From assembly GCA_003512125.1 (NCBI GenBank), contig DOSQ01000153.1:1-33457 (forward strand): a stretch of DNA of 33,457 nt, given 5' to 3'. The translations under genes and the position numbers were made by a program. Below, piece after piece: positions 15,363 through 23,703 of this stretch (position 1 is its first letter; every line of letters begins with the position of its first letter). The DNA comes from Acidaminococcaceae bacterium (GTDB taxonomy: Bacteria; Bacillota; Negativicutes; Acidaminococcales; Acidaminococcaceae). Under the pieces are notes generated by a model. The model did not search any database. It saw only the letters and a program-made list of their open reading frames with translations, and was not told where the DNA came from.

Positions 15363-16034
15363 ATGAAATTATTGTTGCATGCCTGCTGCGGTCCCTGTGC
15401 CTGTTATCCGACAAAGACGCTCATGGAGCAGGGCACGGATTTTACCCTGTTGTATTACAATCCGAATATTCATCCCTATAAGGAGTTTAAGCGCCGCCTG
15501 TCTGCGTTACGGGAACTGGCGGAAAAACAGGAATACCGGCTGATCATTGATAAGACCTATCCGCTGGAAGAATGCGTGAAAGGAATGCTGGAGGAACCGG
15601 TCGTACGTTGTGCGTTCTGTTACCGGATGCGTCTTCGTTACACGGCAAAATATGCGGCGGATCATGGGTTTACCGCATTTTCCACGACCTTGTTGTACAG
15701 TCCGTACCAGAAGCATGAGCTGATTGTACAGGCTGCGAAAGCAGCGGCGGAAGAATTTGGTGTGGAGTTTTATTATCAGGATTGGCGTCCCCATTATCAG
15801 GAAGGTGTGGATATCAGCCTGGCCTTGGGATTGTACCGTCAGCCGTATTGCGGCTGTGTGTTCAGCGAACGGGACCGCTACATGGAATGGAAAAAGCCAA
15901 AAACCGGAGCAGGGAACGAGAATAATCCTGAGGGAACGGATGCCGACGAAATTCAAACGGAGAGTAAGCCATTTATCCGTATAACGAAAAACATTATCCA
16001 GCTTCAGAAGCAGGAAACGATTTTATATAAATAG
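15363..16034 (+). CDS. queH: Epoxyqueuosine reductase QueH
   Basis: Encodes 223 residues from ATG 15363. QueH (formerly DUF208) reduces epoxyqueuosine to queuosine in tRNA, the last step, as a non-homologous replacement for cobalamin-dependent QueG. The hallmarks are present: HACCGPCACY at 6-15 (C8, C9, C12, C14), RCAFCYRMRL with C83 and C86, and PYCGCVFSE with C163 and C165. These bind a [4Fe-4S] cluster and a second metal site. It lies in the same run as queA and tgt, so the end of the queuosine pathway is grouped here. The last 45 residues (from about 178) are a polar tail of uncertain role. No strong terminator is seen in the 42 bp before the next gene. Confidence 0.95.
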   Translation: MKLLLHACCGPCACYPTKTLMEQGTDFTLLYYNPNIHPYKEFKRRLSALRELAEKQEYRLIIDKTYPLEECVKGMLEEPVVRCAFCYRMRLRYTAKYAADHGFTAFSTTLLYSPYQKHELIVQAAKAAAEEFGVEFYYQDWRPHYQEGVDISLALGLYRQPYCGCVFSERDRYMEWKKPKTGAGNENNPEGTDADEIQTESKPFIRITKNIIQLQKQETILYK

Positions 16035-16076
16035 GTTTCGTCATATCTGTTTTTATTTTTTGTTTCGGGTTATGAT

Positions 16077-17420
16077 ATGAAAAATAATATTAAGACTTTT
16101 TTTTATGTATTCATCATCTTACTGACCTGCCTTTTTACCGGTCCGGTCCGTGCATCTTCGGACCTTGATGTGGGCCTGGTTGTTTCCCAGTTTTCTGCTG
16201 AATTGATTGCGCCGGCTTCTTTTGTGGCTACAGAACCGGATGGGAAGAAAACAAAATTAGAAAAGGGCAAGTTTTTTATTGCGGCAAATCAGGGAAAAAT
16301 TACACTGGGCAGCCACCAACTGGCCAGCGGAACTGTGTTGGAAATTGCGGAGCCGGAAAATACTGACAGTACTCCCACGGTTCGTCCCCGCCATCTTTTT
16401 TCCGTAAACCGGCAGGAGTATCGGGGAATTTTGAAAGTTTATGTGACAAATGAAGGAAAAAGCCTTACGGTAGTCAACAGGGTGCCTATGGAATATTATG
16501 TAAATTCCGTGTTGGGACCCAAGTCTTCCCCTATCTGGCCGGACGAAGCAATTAAAGCACAGGCTGTTGCTGTCCGCAGTCTGGGATGGTACTATAAAAA
16601 CAATCCGGTAAGCGGTCTGTTTGCTGTACGGGCGGTGGAACCGGAAGCGTTTTATGGCGGCATCCGTAATGAGAATAAAAATATAACGAAGGTTGCGGCG
16701 CTGACTGCCGGAAAGGTTTTGTATTATAACGGGCAGCCTGCCGCGGCTTATACATGCGAAAGCAGCGGAGGCATGACTGTCAGCGCAACAGAAGTGCTGC
16801 AGAAGGATATTCCGTATTTGCAGCCTGTACAGGATTATGATTCGGACTGTCCCAGTTTTACCTGGGAAAAAAAGATACAGGCCGTGACGATCAGCCGGCT
16901 TTTAGAACAGGGCGGGCATAAAATTGGAAGACTGCGGGGATACCGCATATCTGACAGTGAAAAGCCAGACCTGAAGGACCGGTATCCCAGCGGCAGGATA
17001 AAGACGATATACTGGCAGGGCGAACTGGGAAGTGTAACCGTGAGCGGCCAGGAGTTTGCGGATATGCTGGCCTTAAGCAGCAACTGGTTTGACGTTTATG
17101 TAACGGATCCGGTACCTCAAAAACTCGATGTGCCCATTGAAAACGGCTATGGTATAGAAATTGGGAAAAAGCAGATTCCCATTGAAATCAAAGGACGCGA
17201 GAAAAATGCCTGGCAGTCTGTTATTCCCGGGTATCACTTCTTGGAAGGCACAGCAGAGGAAACCATTTTGTTTAAAGGAAAAGGAATCGGCCGGGGGCTT
17301 GGCTTGTCCAAATGGGGTGCCAAAGGCATGGCTGATGCGGCGCCGGAAAAAACAAAAGAGTATTACAAAACGATTTTGCAGCATTATTATCCGGGAACCT
17401 GTCTGGTTTCCGTGTACTGA
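16077..17420 (+). CDS. SpoIID/LytB-domain exported protein, likely catalytically altered
   Basis: Encodes 447 residues from ATG 16077; an ATG at 16072 stops after two codons. Residues 6-27 are a signal peptide. The SpoIID fold is recognised from VPMEYYVNSVLGPKSSPIWP (136-155), DEAIKAQAVAVRSLGWYY (156-173), a CESSGGMT segment and the C-terminal GLGLSKWGAKGMADAA. SpoIID enzymes are lytic transglycosylases acting on peptidoglycan stripped of stem peptides. In functional members the second segment reads (A/S)EMP and the Glu is catalytic; here the aligned residue is K149. The usual His before GVGxSQ is R406, and the Gln is K412. The gene is retained in the queuosine run, 76 bp before queA, so it may have a non-enzymatic wall-binding role. 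It is not evidence of sporulation. Confidence 0.85.
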   Translation: MKNNIKTFFYVFIILLTCLFTGPVRASSDLDVGLVVSQFSAELIAPASFVATEPDGKKTKLEKGKFFIAANQGKITLGSHQLASGTVLEIAEPENTDSTPTVRPRHLFSVNRQEYRGILKVYVTNEGKSLTVVNRVPMEYYVNSVLGPKSSPIWPDEAIKAQAVAVRSLGWYYKNNPVSGLFAVRAVEPEAFYGGIRNENKNITKVAALTAGKVLYYNGQPAAAYTCESSGGMTVSATEVLQKDIPYLQPVQDYDSDCPSFTWEKKIQAVTISRLLEQGGHKIGRLRGYRISDSEKPDLKDRYPSGRIKTIYWQGELGSVTVSGQEFADMLALSSNWFDVYVTDPVPQKLDVPIENGYGIEIGKKQIPIEIKGREKNAWQSVIPGYHFLEGTAEETILFKGKGIGRGLGLSKWGAKGMADAAPEKTKEYYKTILQHYYPGTCLVSVY

Positions 17421-17496
17421 AGGAACTGTATTTGAAACATTGCCCGTATACATTTAACGGACAGCCATCCATATAAAAAGAAAAGAGAACTGCTTT

Positions 17497-18546
17497 ATGA
17501 AAGTTTCTGATTTTGATTACGTATTACCGAAAGAACGAATTGCCCAGCATCCTGTGGAACCGAGGGATCACAGCCGGCTTTTGGTGGTAGATAAAAATAC
17601 CGGTGAGATGGAACATCGTCATTTTTATGATTTACCGGAATATCTGAAACCCGGCGATTTGCTGGTCTTTAATGATACCCGCGTGATTCCGGCCCGTTTG
17701 TATGGATATAAGGATACCGGGGCCCACGTGGAAGTGTTTTTGCTGACCCGCCTGAACAATACGGACTGGGAAGTGTTGGTGCGCCCCGGCAAAAAACTGC
17801 AGGTGGGGGCCCATATCAATTTCTCGGAAGAACTATCCGGGACGATTATTGACCATACGGATTTTGGCGGACGTATTATCCGTTTTGTATTTGAAGGCGT
17901 GTTCGAAGAGATTCTGGACCGGCTGGGGGAAGTGCCGCTGCCACCGTATATTACGGAAAAACTGGAAGACAAGGAACGGTATCAGACCGTTTACAACCGG
18001 GATCCGGGCTCGGCTGCGGCGCCTACTGCAGGCTTGCATTTTACAAAAAAACTTCTGCAGAAAATCAAAGACATGGGCTGTGAAGAAGTGTTTGTCACTC
18101 TTAATGTAGGCTTGGGCACGTTTCGTCCTGTAACAGAAGAGAATATAGAAGACCATCCTATGCATAAGGAATTTTACAGCGTGACCCCGGAAGCCGCCGC
18201 TGCCATCAACAAGGCGAAGGCGGAAGGACGCCGGATTATTGCTGTGGGTACTACGGCAGTGCGCACCCTGGAGTCTGCCGGCGCAACAGGCGAGGTGAAG
18301 GCCGGAGGAAACTGGACACAGATTTATATTTACCCGGGCTATCAGTGGCATATGGTAGACGCGTTGGTAACCAATTTCCATCTGCCTCAAAGCACGCTGC
18401 TGATGTTGGTGTCCTCCCTGTCATCACGGGAAGTGATGCTGCACACGTATGAGGAAGCCGTAAAATTGGAATATCGCTTTTTCTCGTTTGGAGATGCCAT
18501 GTTTATTACAGAGTTGGATAAGAAATTGCCGACAGGTTTGGCTTAA
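17497..18546 (+). CDS. queA: S-adenosylmethionine:tRNA ribosyltransferase-isomerase QueA
   Basis: Encodes 349 residues from ATG 17497, with AAAAGAGA upstream. QueA transfers and rearranges the ribose of SAM onto preQ1 in tRNA (positions GUN) to form epoxyqueuosine. The family opening FDYVLPKERIAQHPVEPRD, the block PGDLLVFNDTRVIPARLYG (about 51-69), the segment GSAAAPTAGLHFT (about 169-181) and the late VTNFHLPQSTLLMLVS (about 291-306) are all present. The length is normal. tgt starts 17 bp later. Confidence 0.98.
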   Translation: MKVSDFDYVLPKERIAQHPVEPRDHSRLLVVDKNTGEMEHRHFYDLPEYLKPGDLLVFNDTRVIPARLYGYKDTGAHVEVFLLTRLNNTDWEVLVRPGKKLQVGAHINFSEELSGTIIDHTDFGGRIIRFVFEGVFEEILDRLGEVPLPPYITEKLEDKERYQTVYNRDPGSAAAPTAGLHFTKKLLQKIKDMGCEEVFVTLNVGLGTFRPVTEENIEDHPMHKEFYSVTPEAAAAINKAKAEGRRIIAVGTTAVRTLESAGATGEVKAGGNWTQIYIYPGYQWHMVDALVTNFHLPQSTLLMLVSSLSSREVMLHTYEEAVKLEYRFFSFGDAMFITELDKKLPTGLA

Positions 18547-18563
18547 ATTTTTCAGGAGATATC

Positions 18564-19703
18564 ATGCACGCAGTAACATACGAATTAATAAAAGAAGCAG
18601 CACGGGGAAAGGCCCGCAGGGGCCGGCTTCATACGCCGCACGGAACCTTTGAGACGCCCATGTTTATGCCGGTGGGGACTCAGGCTACTGTTAAAACGCT
18701 GTCGCCGGAAGAATTATACGATATGGAAAGCCAGGTGATACTGGCCAACACCTATCATCTGTTTTTGCGTCCCGGCAGCGAACTGGTAAAAAAGGCCGGC
18801 GGCTTGCATAAGTTTATGAATTACAATCGCGGCATGCTCACAGACAGCGGCGGCTTTCAGGTGTTCAGCCTGGGCGAGATGCGGAAGATTACAGAAGAGG
18901 GCGTTATGTTCCGCTCCCATATTGACGGCAGCAAACAGTTCCTGTCTCCGGAAGTTTCCGTACGGGTGCAGGAAGAACTGGGTGCCGACATTGCTATGGC
19001 TTTTGACGAATGCATTCCCTATCCGTCGGATCTTAATTATACGAAAAAGTCAACAGAACGCACGACCCGCTGGGCAGAGCGCTGCCTGAAAGCGCATACC
19101 CGTGAAGATCAGGCGCTGTTCGGTATTGTACAGGGCGGTATGTTCCCGGAATTACGGAAAATGAGTGCCCGGTCTCTGCAGGAAATGGACTTTGCCGGTT
19201 ACGGCATCGGCGGGCTTTCGGTGGGAGAACCAAAACCAATAATGTATGAAGTGCTGGATCAGACTACTGACTGGATGGATAAGCAGAAAGCCCGGTACCT
19301 GATGGGGGTTGGGACACCGGATTGCCTGGTGGAAGGCATTAATCTGGGCGTAGATATGTTCGACTGCGTGTTTCCGACCCGGGTGGCCCGCAACGGTACG
19401 GCCATGACAGCCAAGGGCCGGCTGGTAATTCGGAATGCTGTGTATGCGGAAGATTTCCGGCCGATTGACGAACACTGTAACTGCTACACCTGCCGTAATT
19501 ATTCAAGGGCTTATATCCGTCACTTATTTAAAGCTGAAGAAACGTTTGGCTTGCGGCTGTTATCCATTCATAATCTGCATTTCCTGCTGGATTTTACAAA
19601 AAAGATCCGGGAAGCGATTGAACAGGATCGTTTCGGAGAATTTCGGAGAGAATTCTGGGACAACTGGGAAGAAAAGGACAAACGGCCTGACGATTTGCTA
19701 TGA
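18564..19703 (+). CDS. tgt: Queuine tRNA-ribosyltransferase (TGT)
   Basis: Encodes 379 residues from ATG 18564, with CAGGAGATATC just before. Bacterial TGT swaps guanine-34 of tRNAs for Asp, Asn, His and Tyr for preQ1. D94 in MLTDSGGFQ and D267 in GVDMFDCVFPTR match the two catalytic aspartates (D102 and D280 in the Zymomonas enzyme). The zinc site is C305, C307 and C310 (CNCYTC) plus H336 (SIHNLHFL), with the expected 26-residue spacing. It completes queA-tgt in the operon; preQ1 synthesis genes are not in this window. Confidence 0.98.
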   Translation: MHAVTYELIKEAARGKARRGRLHTPHGTFETPMFMPVGTQATVKTLSPEELYDMESQVILANTYHLFLRPGSELVKKAGGLHKFMNYNRGMLTDSGGFQVFSLGEMRKITEEGVMFRSHIDGSKQFLSPEVSVRVQEELGADIAMAFDECIPYPSDLNYTKKSTERTTRWAERCLKAHTREDQALFGIVQGGMFPELRKMSARSLQEMDFAGYGIGGLSVGEPKPIMYEVLDQTTDWMDKQKARYLMGVGTPDCLVEGINLGVDMFDCVFPTRVARNGTAMTAKGRLVIRNAVYAEDFRPIDEHCNCYTCRNYSRAYIRHLFKAEETFGLRLLSIHNLHFLLDFTKKIREAIEQDRFGEFRREFWDNWEEKDKRPDDLL

Positions 19704-19735
19704 CAGAGTTTCGGCAATATCCGGTATTGAAAAGG

Positions 19736-19764
19736 TTGAAACTAACGGTTGCATGTGGTAAAAT
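19736..19764 (+). promoter_or_regulatory. Promoter of the yajC-secDF unit
   Basis: TTGAAA (19736-19741), a 17-bp spacer and TAAAAT (19759-19764) with TGG ahead of it (extended -10) lie about 70 bp before yajC. This gives yajC its own start in addition to any read-through from tgt. Confidence 0.65.
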
Positions 19765-19834
19765 ATTATGTAATTTTGTGTGGTTTGTATGCTTAAATGC
19801 AAAAACTGCATAACTGACAACCGGGAGGTGTAAG

Positions 19835-20140
19835 ATGACTGATGTGATGGTAATGGCTAATGCCATACTGCCGTTTATATTGATGGCGGCCATTTTTTAT
19901 TTTATGTTATGGCGTCCCCAGAAGCAGGAGCAAAAGAAACGGAAAGAGATGCTGGATTCACTGAAACGCGGGGATAAGATCATAACCATTGGTGGTATGT
20001 ACGGTACGCTGACCAAGGTAGGGCCGACGAAAGTGAAAGTCAGACTGGCGGAAGGCGTGGAAATTGATTTTGCCAGAACGGCTATCAGCGCTTTCCAGGA
20101 CGCCGGTGCGGATGTTCAGCCCGAAAATCTGGATGCCTGA
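19835..20140 (+). CDS. yajC: Preprotein translocase subunit YajC
   Basis: Encodes 101 residues from ATG 19835, with GGGAGGTG upstream. YajC is a small single-pass membrane protein that associates with SecDF in the export machinery. A single membrane segment (about residues 9-26, ANAILPFILMAAIFYFML) is followed by the WRPQKQEQKKRKEMLDSLKR cytosolic helix and GDKIITIGGMYGTL, which are the family signature. Its TGA overlaps the ATG of the next gene in TGATG. Confidence 0.96.
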   Translation: MTDVMVMANAILPFILMAAIFYFMLWRPQKQEQKKRKEMLDSLKRGDKIITIGGMYGTLTKVGPTKVKVRLAEGVEIDFARTAISAFQDAGADVQPENLDA

Positions 20141-20724
20141 TGGAACGGGACTTGTTGCAGGAAGAAAAACGCCGGGTGCGGCGTGAGTTAAAAGAAACTG
20201 CCGCACGTTTTCCGGAATGCTATGTTACCGAAGCAAGCCGGGCCGTTTGCGACACAATACTGCGAAGTGAAGAATATAAAGCGGCTTCCGTTATTTTCGG
20301 TTATCTTTCTTTCCATAATGAGATTTCTGTTGATGCTGTGTTGGAGACCGCGTTGCGTGAGGGCAAACGCGTTGCGGTACCGTGGATCGTTTCCCGGACG
20401 GAGATGAAAGCGGCAATGCTGGATTCACTGTCTGATCTGCCGCTTGACTGCTATGGTATCAGGACAGTGCGGGAACCGGCGACGCCTGTCAGACCGGAAG
20501 ACATCGGCCTGATTCTTGTGCCGGGGGCAGGTTTCTCACTGAACGGTTGCCGGATGGGAAGGGGAGCCGGTTTTTATGACCGCTTTCTTGTAAAAACCAG
20601 CGGTTTCCGTTTAGGTATAACCTGTGAGGCACTTTTGCGGGAAACAATTCCCGTGGATTCATACGACCGGAAGGTAGAAGCACTGGTCACGGAAACAAGG
20701 TTTATCCGCTGCACCGTCTCGTGA
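20140..20724 (+). CDS. 5-formyltetrahydrofolate cyclo-ligase
   Basis: Encodes 194 residues from ATG 20140, which shares its A with the yajC stop (TGATG), so translation is coupled. The enzyme converts 5-formyl-THF with ATP to 5,10-methenyl-THF. The motif LVPGAGFSLNGCRMGRGAGF (about 126-145) followed by YDRFL is the family's core with the Gly-rich ATP-binding loop. The N-terminal KRRVRRELK helix is also typical. Insertion between yajC and secD is unusual relative to the common yajC-secD order, but the overlap shows it belongs to the unit. Confidence 0.94.
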   Translation: MERDLLQEEKRRVRRELKETAARFPECYVTEASRAVCDTILRSEEYKAASVIFGYLSFHNEISVDAVLETALREGKRVAVPWIVSRTEMKAAMLDSLSDLPLDCYGIRTVREPATPVRPEDIGLILVPGAGFSLNGCRMGRGAGFYDRFLVKTSGFRLGITCEALLRETIPVDSYDRKVEALVTETRFIRCTVS

Positions 20725-20774
20725 ACTGAGTTTATAAATGTTACGTTGGTAACAAATGAAAGGGGTAAAGTATT

Positions 20775-22010
20775 TTGAGGTGGAATGAGTTGGGGAAGTT
20801 CCTGATCGTTGCGCTTGCAATTGTCGGGGGCTTTTGTATGTATATCCGGCCGCTGGCGAGCTCGGTCAAGCAGGGGCTGGATTTGCAGGGCGGTACCCAT
20901 GTGGTGCTACAGGCAGTGGATACGCCCCAGTTAAAAGTGAATGATGACGCGCTGGACCGGGCGACCCACATTATTGAGCGGCGTGTAAACGCGTTGGGCC
21001 TGACGGAACCTGTGGTACAGCGTCAGGGGCGTGACCGCATCATAGTTGAACTGCCGGGCGTAAAGGATCCGGAAAAGGCAATTAATATGCTGGGCAAGAC
21101 CGCTATGCTGGAGTTCAAGGACCCCAACAATAAAACGGTGCTGACCGGTACGGATCTGAAAGACGCGAAAGCAGTAGTCGGAAACGGAAACCAGCCGCTG
21201 GTTTCCATGGAATTTTCTGATGAGGGCGGACAGAAATTTGCAGATGTAACGGCCCGCAACGTGGGCAAGCGCATCGCAATAACCTTGGACGGGGAAGTAC
21301 TGACCGCTCCGGTTGTGCAGGAAGCGATTACCGGCGGGCGCGCCCAGATTACCGGTAACCGTTCTATGGAAGAGGCTCAGCATCTGGCTATTTTACTGCG
21401 CAGCGGTTCTTTGCCGGTCAAACTGGAAATTATTGAAAACCGGACCGTGGGCCCGACCCTGGGGCAGGATTCCAAGGAAGCCAGCCAGAAAGCGTTCCTG
21501 ATTGGTGTAGCCGGTGTCTTTGTATTCATGCTTCTGTTCTACCGTCTCAGCGGTCTTGTAGCGGATATCGCACTGCTGTTGTATACCATGCTGCTTCTGC
21601 TGGTCATGCGCTATTTAAACGCGACCCTGACGCTGCCGGGCATGGCGGGTATCATTCTGTCCATTGGTATGGCCGTTGACGCCAATGTACTGATCTTTGA
21701 ACGGTTTAAGGAAGAAATCCGGAACGGCAAGACATTGCGCAGGGCTATGGATAACGGTTTCGGCCGCGCGCTGGTCACCATTCTCGACTCCAACATTACG
21801 ACTCTGATGGCCTGTGCCGTATTGTTCTATCTGGGCACGGGTCCCATCAAAGGTTTTGCGGTTACGCTGGCTATCGGTGTGATTCTGAGCATGTTCTCGG
21901 CAGTTACAGTTACCAAGTTCCTGCTGAAGTTCCTGATTGATGCGAACTTTACCAAGAGCCCCACGGCTTTTGGCATCTCCGCTCCGAAAACAGAGGAGGT
22001 GGCAAAATGA
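20775..22010 (+). CDS. secD: Protein translocase subunit SecD
   Basis: Encodes 411 residues from TTG 20775, with AAAGGGG upstream; no ATG precedes the first membrane helix. SecD with SecF uses the proton gradient to complete protein export. The N-terminal helix (about 7-25) is followed by GLDLQGGTHVVLQ, the extracytoplasmic P1 domain with RRVNALGLTEPVVQ, and five C-terminal membrane helices containing GMAVDANVLIFERFKEEI (with the conserved Asp) and NITTLMACAVLFYLGTG. The stop overlaps secF by four bases (ATGA). A small inverted repeat at 20739-20754 lies just upstream. Confidence 0.97.
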   Translation: MRWNELGKFLIVALAIVGGFCMYIRPLASSVKQGLDLQGGTHVVLQAVDTPQLKVNDDALDRATHIIERRVNALGLTEPVVQRQGRDRIIVELPGVKDPEKAINMLGKTAMLEFKDPNNKTVLTGTDLKDAKAVVGNGNQPLVSMEFSDEGGQKFADVTARNVGKRIAITLDGEVLTAPVVQEAITGGRAQITGNRSMEEAQHLAILLRSGSLPVKLEIIENRTVGPTLGQDSKEASQKAFLIGVAGVFVFMLLFYRLSGLVADIALLLYTMLLLLVMRYLNATLTLPGMAGIILSIGMAVDANVLIFERFKEEIRNGKTLRRAMDNGFGRALVTILDSNITTLMACAVLFYLGTGPIKGFAVTLAIGVILSMFSAVTVTKFLLKFLIDANFTKSPTAFGISAPKTEEVAK

Positions 22011-22891
22011 AAAACTTTTCTATTGTTAAGAACTGGAAAATTTTCTTTGCGATCACGATTATCGGCCTGATTATCGGGTACGGTTCCATGATCACCCGCG
22101 GTTTCAACCTGGGTATTGATTTTACCGGCGGCAGCATCATGGATCTGAAGTTTGAAAAAGAAGTACAGGTTGCCCAGGTCCGTGAAGTATTGGGCAAGCA
22201 TAATCTGGGAAGTGCCATTATCCAGTTGGAGAGTAATGATTCGGCGGCAACTTCGTCCCAGGGCGTTTTGATTCGTACGCCGGTCATTGCGGACAATGAC
22301 CGTACGGCCGTGATGCAGGATATGGAAAAATCCCTGGGCAAGTTTGACATCCGCCGCGTGGAAAACGTCGGCGCTACGATCGGCGGCGAGCTGATCCAGC
22401 AGGCGGCCATCGCCATCTTCCTGTCCTGGGTGCTGATGGTGCTGTATATTACGATCCGGTTCCAACTGAATTTCGCACTTGCTGCCATCATCGCACTGAT
22501 AGTTGACGTGTCGGTTACGTTGAGCTGGTTCTCCCTGCTTCAACTGGAAATCGACTCTACCTTCGTAGCGGCACTGCTGACGGTCGTAGGTTATTCCGTC
22601 AACGGTACCATCGTCATTTTTGACCGTATCCGAGAGAACCTGAAGGTGCATCGACGCAGCGAGACGGTAACGGATATGATTGATCACAGTATTAAATCTA
22701 CGCTGACACGTACGATATACACCACGATTACAACTCTGTTTGCTATCGTAGCGATTTTCCTGTTTGGCGGAGAAACGATTCACAATTTTTCTTTCGCCAT
22801 GCTGGTTGGCTGCTGCAGCGGCGCATATACCTCCATCCTGCTGGCAGGAACGATCTGGCTGTTCCTGCAGCATAAAAAAGCAGGGGAATAA
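22007..22891 (+). CDS. secF: Protein translocase subunit SecF
   Basis: Encodes 294 residues from ATG 22007, overlapping the secD stop (ATGA). There are six membrane helices. The GIDFTGGSIMDLKF motif (about 36-49) starts the periplasmic part, then VGATIGGEL, and the conserved SVNGTIVIFDRIRENLK (about 198-214) lies in the membrane domain. It forms the SecDF complex with its neighbour. A strong terminator follows 40 bp after the stop. Confidence 0.97.
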   Translation: MKNFSIVKNWKIFFAITIIGLIIGYGSMITRGFNLGIDFTGGSIMDLKFEKEVQVAQVREVLGKHNLGSAIIQLESNDSAATSSQGVLIRTPVIADNDRTAVMQDMEKSLGKFDIRRVENVGATIGGELIQQAAIAIFLSWVLMVLYITIRFQLNFALAAIIALIVDVSVTLSWFSLLQLEIDSTFVAALLTVVGYSVNGTIVIFDRIRENLKVHRRSETVTDMIDHSIKSTLTRTIYTTITTLFAIVAIFLFGGETIHNFSFAMLVGCCSGAYTSILLAGTIWLFLQHKKAGE

Positions 22892-22930
22892 AGTTGCTGG
22901 AAACTCATTTAACCGGTGTTTCCTTAATTA

Positions 22931-22964
22931 AAAAGGGCAGGCACTTTTCACGCCTGCCTTTTTT
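22931..22964 (+). terminator. Terminator after secF
   Basis: GGGCAGGC (22935-22942) pairs with GCCTGCC plus T (22952-22959), extended by A/T pairs on both sides, and is followed by a T run (22959-22964). The core stem is the same as that of the yebC terminator. Confidence 0.92.
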
Positions 22965-22967
22965 GTT

Positions 22968-22973
22968 TATAAT
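22968..22973 (+). promoter_or_regulatory. Possible -10 for the cyclophilin gene
   Basis: TATAAT lies directly after the secF terminator, 27 bp before ATG 23001. The -35 (TTTTCA, 17 bp upstream, inside the terminator loop) is poor. Confidence 0.4.
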
Positions 22974-23000
22974 ATTAAGAAGTAAAGGAGCGTGTTTGCA

Positions 23001-23573
23001 ATGCGGAAAATTATAATGCTGTGCCTGTGCCTGCTGATCAGTTTTTCTTTCAGTGCCTGCGGTAAGGAAGCAGAACCGACTAAGCCGGCTCCGAAACCGG
23101 CAAAGGCAGTGTTTGAAACGAGCATGGGTACGTTTACCTGCCGTCTGGAAACAAAACTGGCGCCGGTTACAACGGAAAACTTTATTAAACTGGCTAATAA
23201 AGGCTTTTATAATAATCTGATCTTCCATCGCGTGATTGACGGTTTTATGATCCAGGGCGGTTGCCCCAACGGAACAGGGACAGGTGGTCCGGGCTATACC
23301 ATCAAAGATGAATTCAGTTCGGAACTGCGTCACAGCGGTCCGGGCGTTCTGTCCATGGCCAATGCGGGGCCCAATACCGGCGGCAGCCAGTTTTTCATTA
23401 CCCTGAAGGCTACGCCATGGCTTGACAATCATCATGCGGTGTTCGGACGCGTGAGCGAAGGAATGGATGTAGTGCAGAAAATCGGACATACCAAAACAGA
23501 CGCCAACGATAAGCCGGTGGAACCGGTTGTGATCCGTAAAGTGACCATAATCGAAGGCGAAGCGGCGAAATAA
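23001..23573 (+). CDS. Peptidyl-prolyl cis-trans isomerase, cyclophilin type, lipoprotein
   Basis: Encodes 190 residues from ATG 23001, 10 nt after AAAGGAG (22984-22990); a GTG at 22992 is too close to that site. Residues 1-19 are a lipoprotein signal ending FSFSAC with the lipid-modified C20, so it is anchored to a membrane facing outward. After a Pro/Lys-rich linker (about 22-36) comes the cyclophilin domain, with FHRVIDGFMIQGG (the catalytic Arg is in FHR), SQFFIT, and WLDNHHAVFGRV with the substrate-pocket Trp and His. It probably assists folding of exported proteins, which fits its place after secDF, though a terminator separates them. Confidence 0.93.
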   Translation: MRKIIMLCLCLLISFSFSACGKEAEPTKPAPKPAKAVFETSMGTFTCRLETKLAPVTTENFIKLANKGFYNNLIFHRVIDGFMIQGGCPNGTGTGGPGYTIKDEFSSELRHSGPGVLSMANAGPNTGGSQFFITLKATPWLDNHHAVFGRVSEGMDVVQKIGHTKTDANDKPVEPVVIRKVTIIEGEAAK

Positions 23574-23703
23574 GAAAACATTGGTACAGCAAGCCCCCAG
23601 ATGGCTGTAACTATACAGATCAATGATACAGCGATTCCGAAATTAAAAACGGAGAAGAACGTAAAGAATACGGAAAGCAAAACAGGGAAGGGAGTTAAGC
23701 AAT

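Noticed and set aside
16077..17420. Reading the SpoIID-domain gene as evidence of sporulation
   Set aside because: SpoIID/LytB domains are common in non-sporulating bacteria, the catalytic Glu is missing here, and the spore genes often found near phoH (yqfC, yqfD) are absent.
21827..22873. Minus-strand open frame of 348 codons opposite secF
   Set aside because: secF is certain; the antisense translation is low-complexity Gln/Arg/His-rich.
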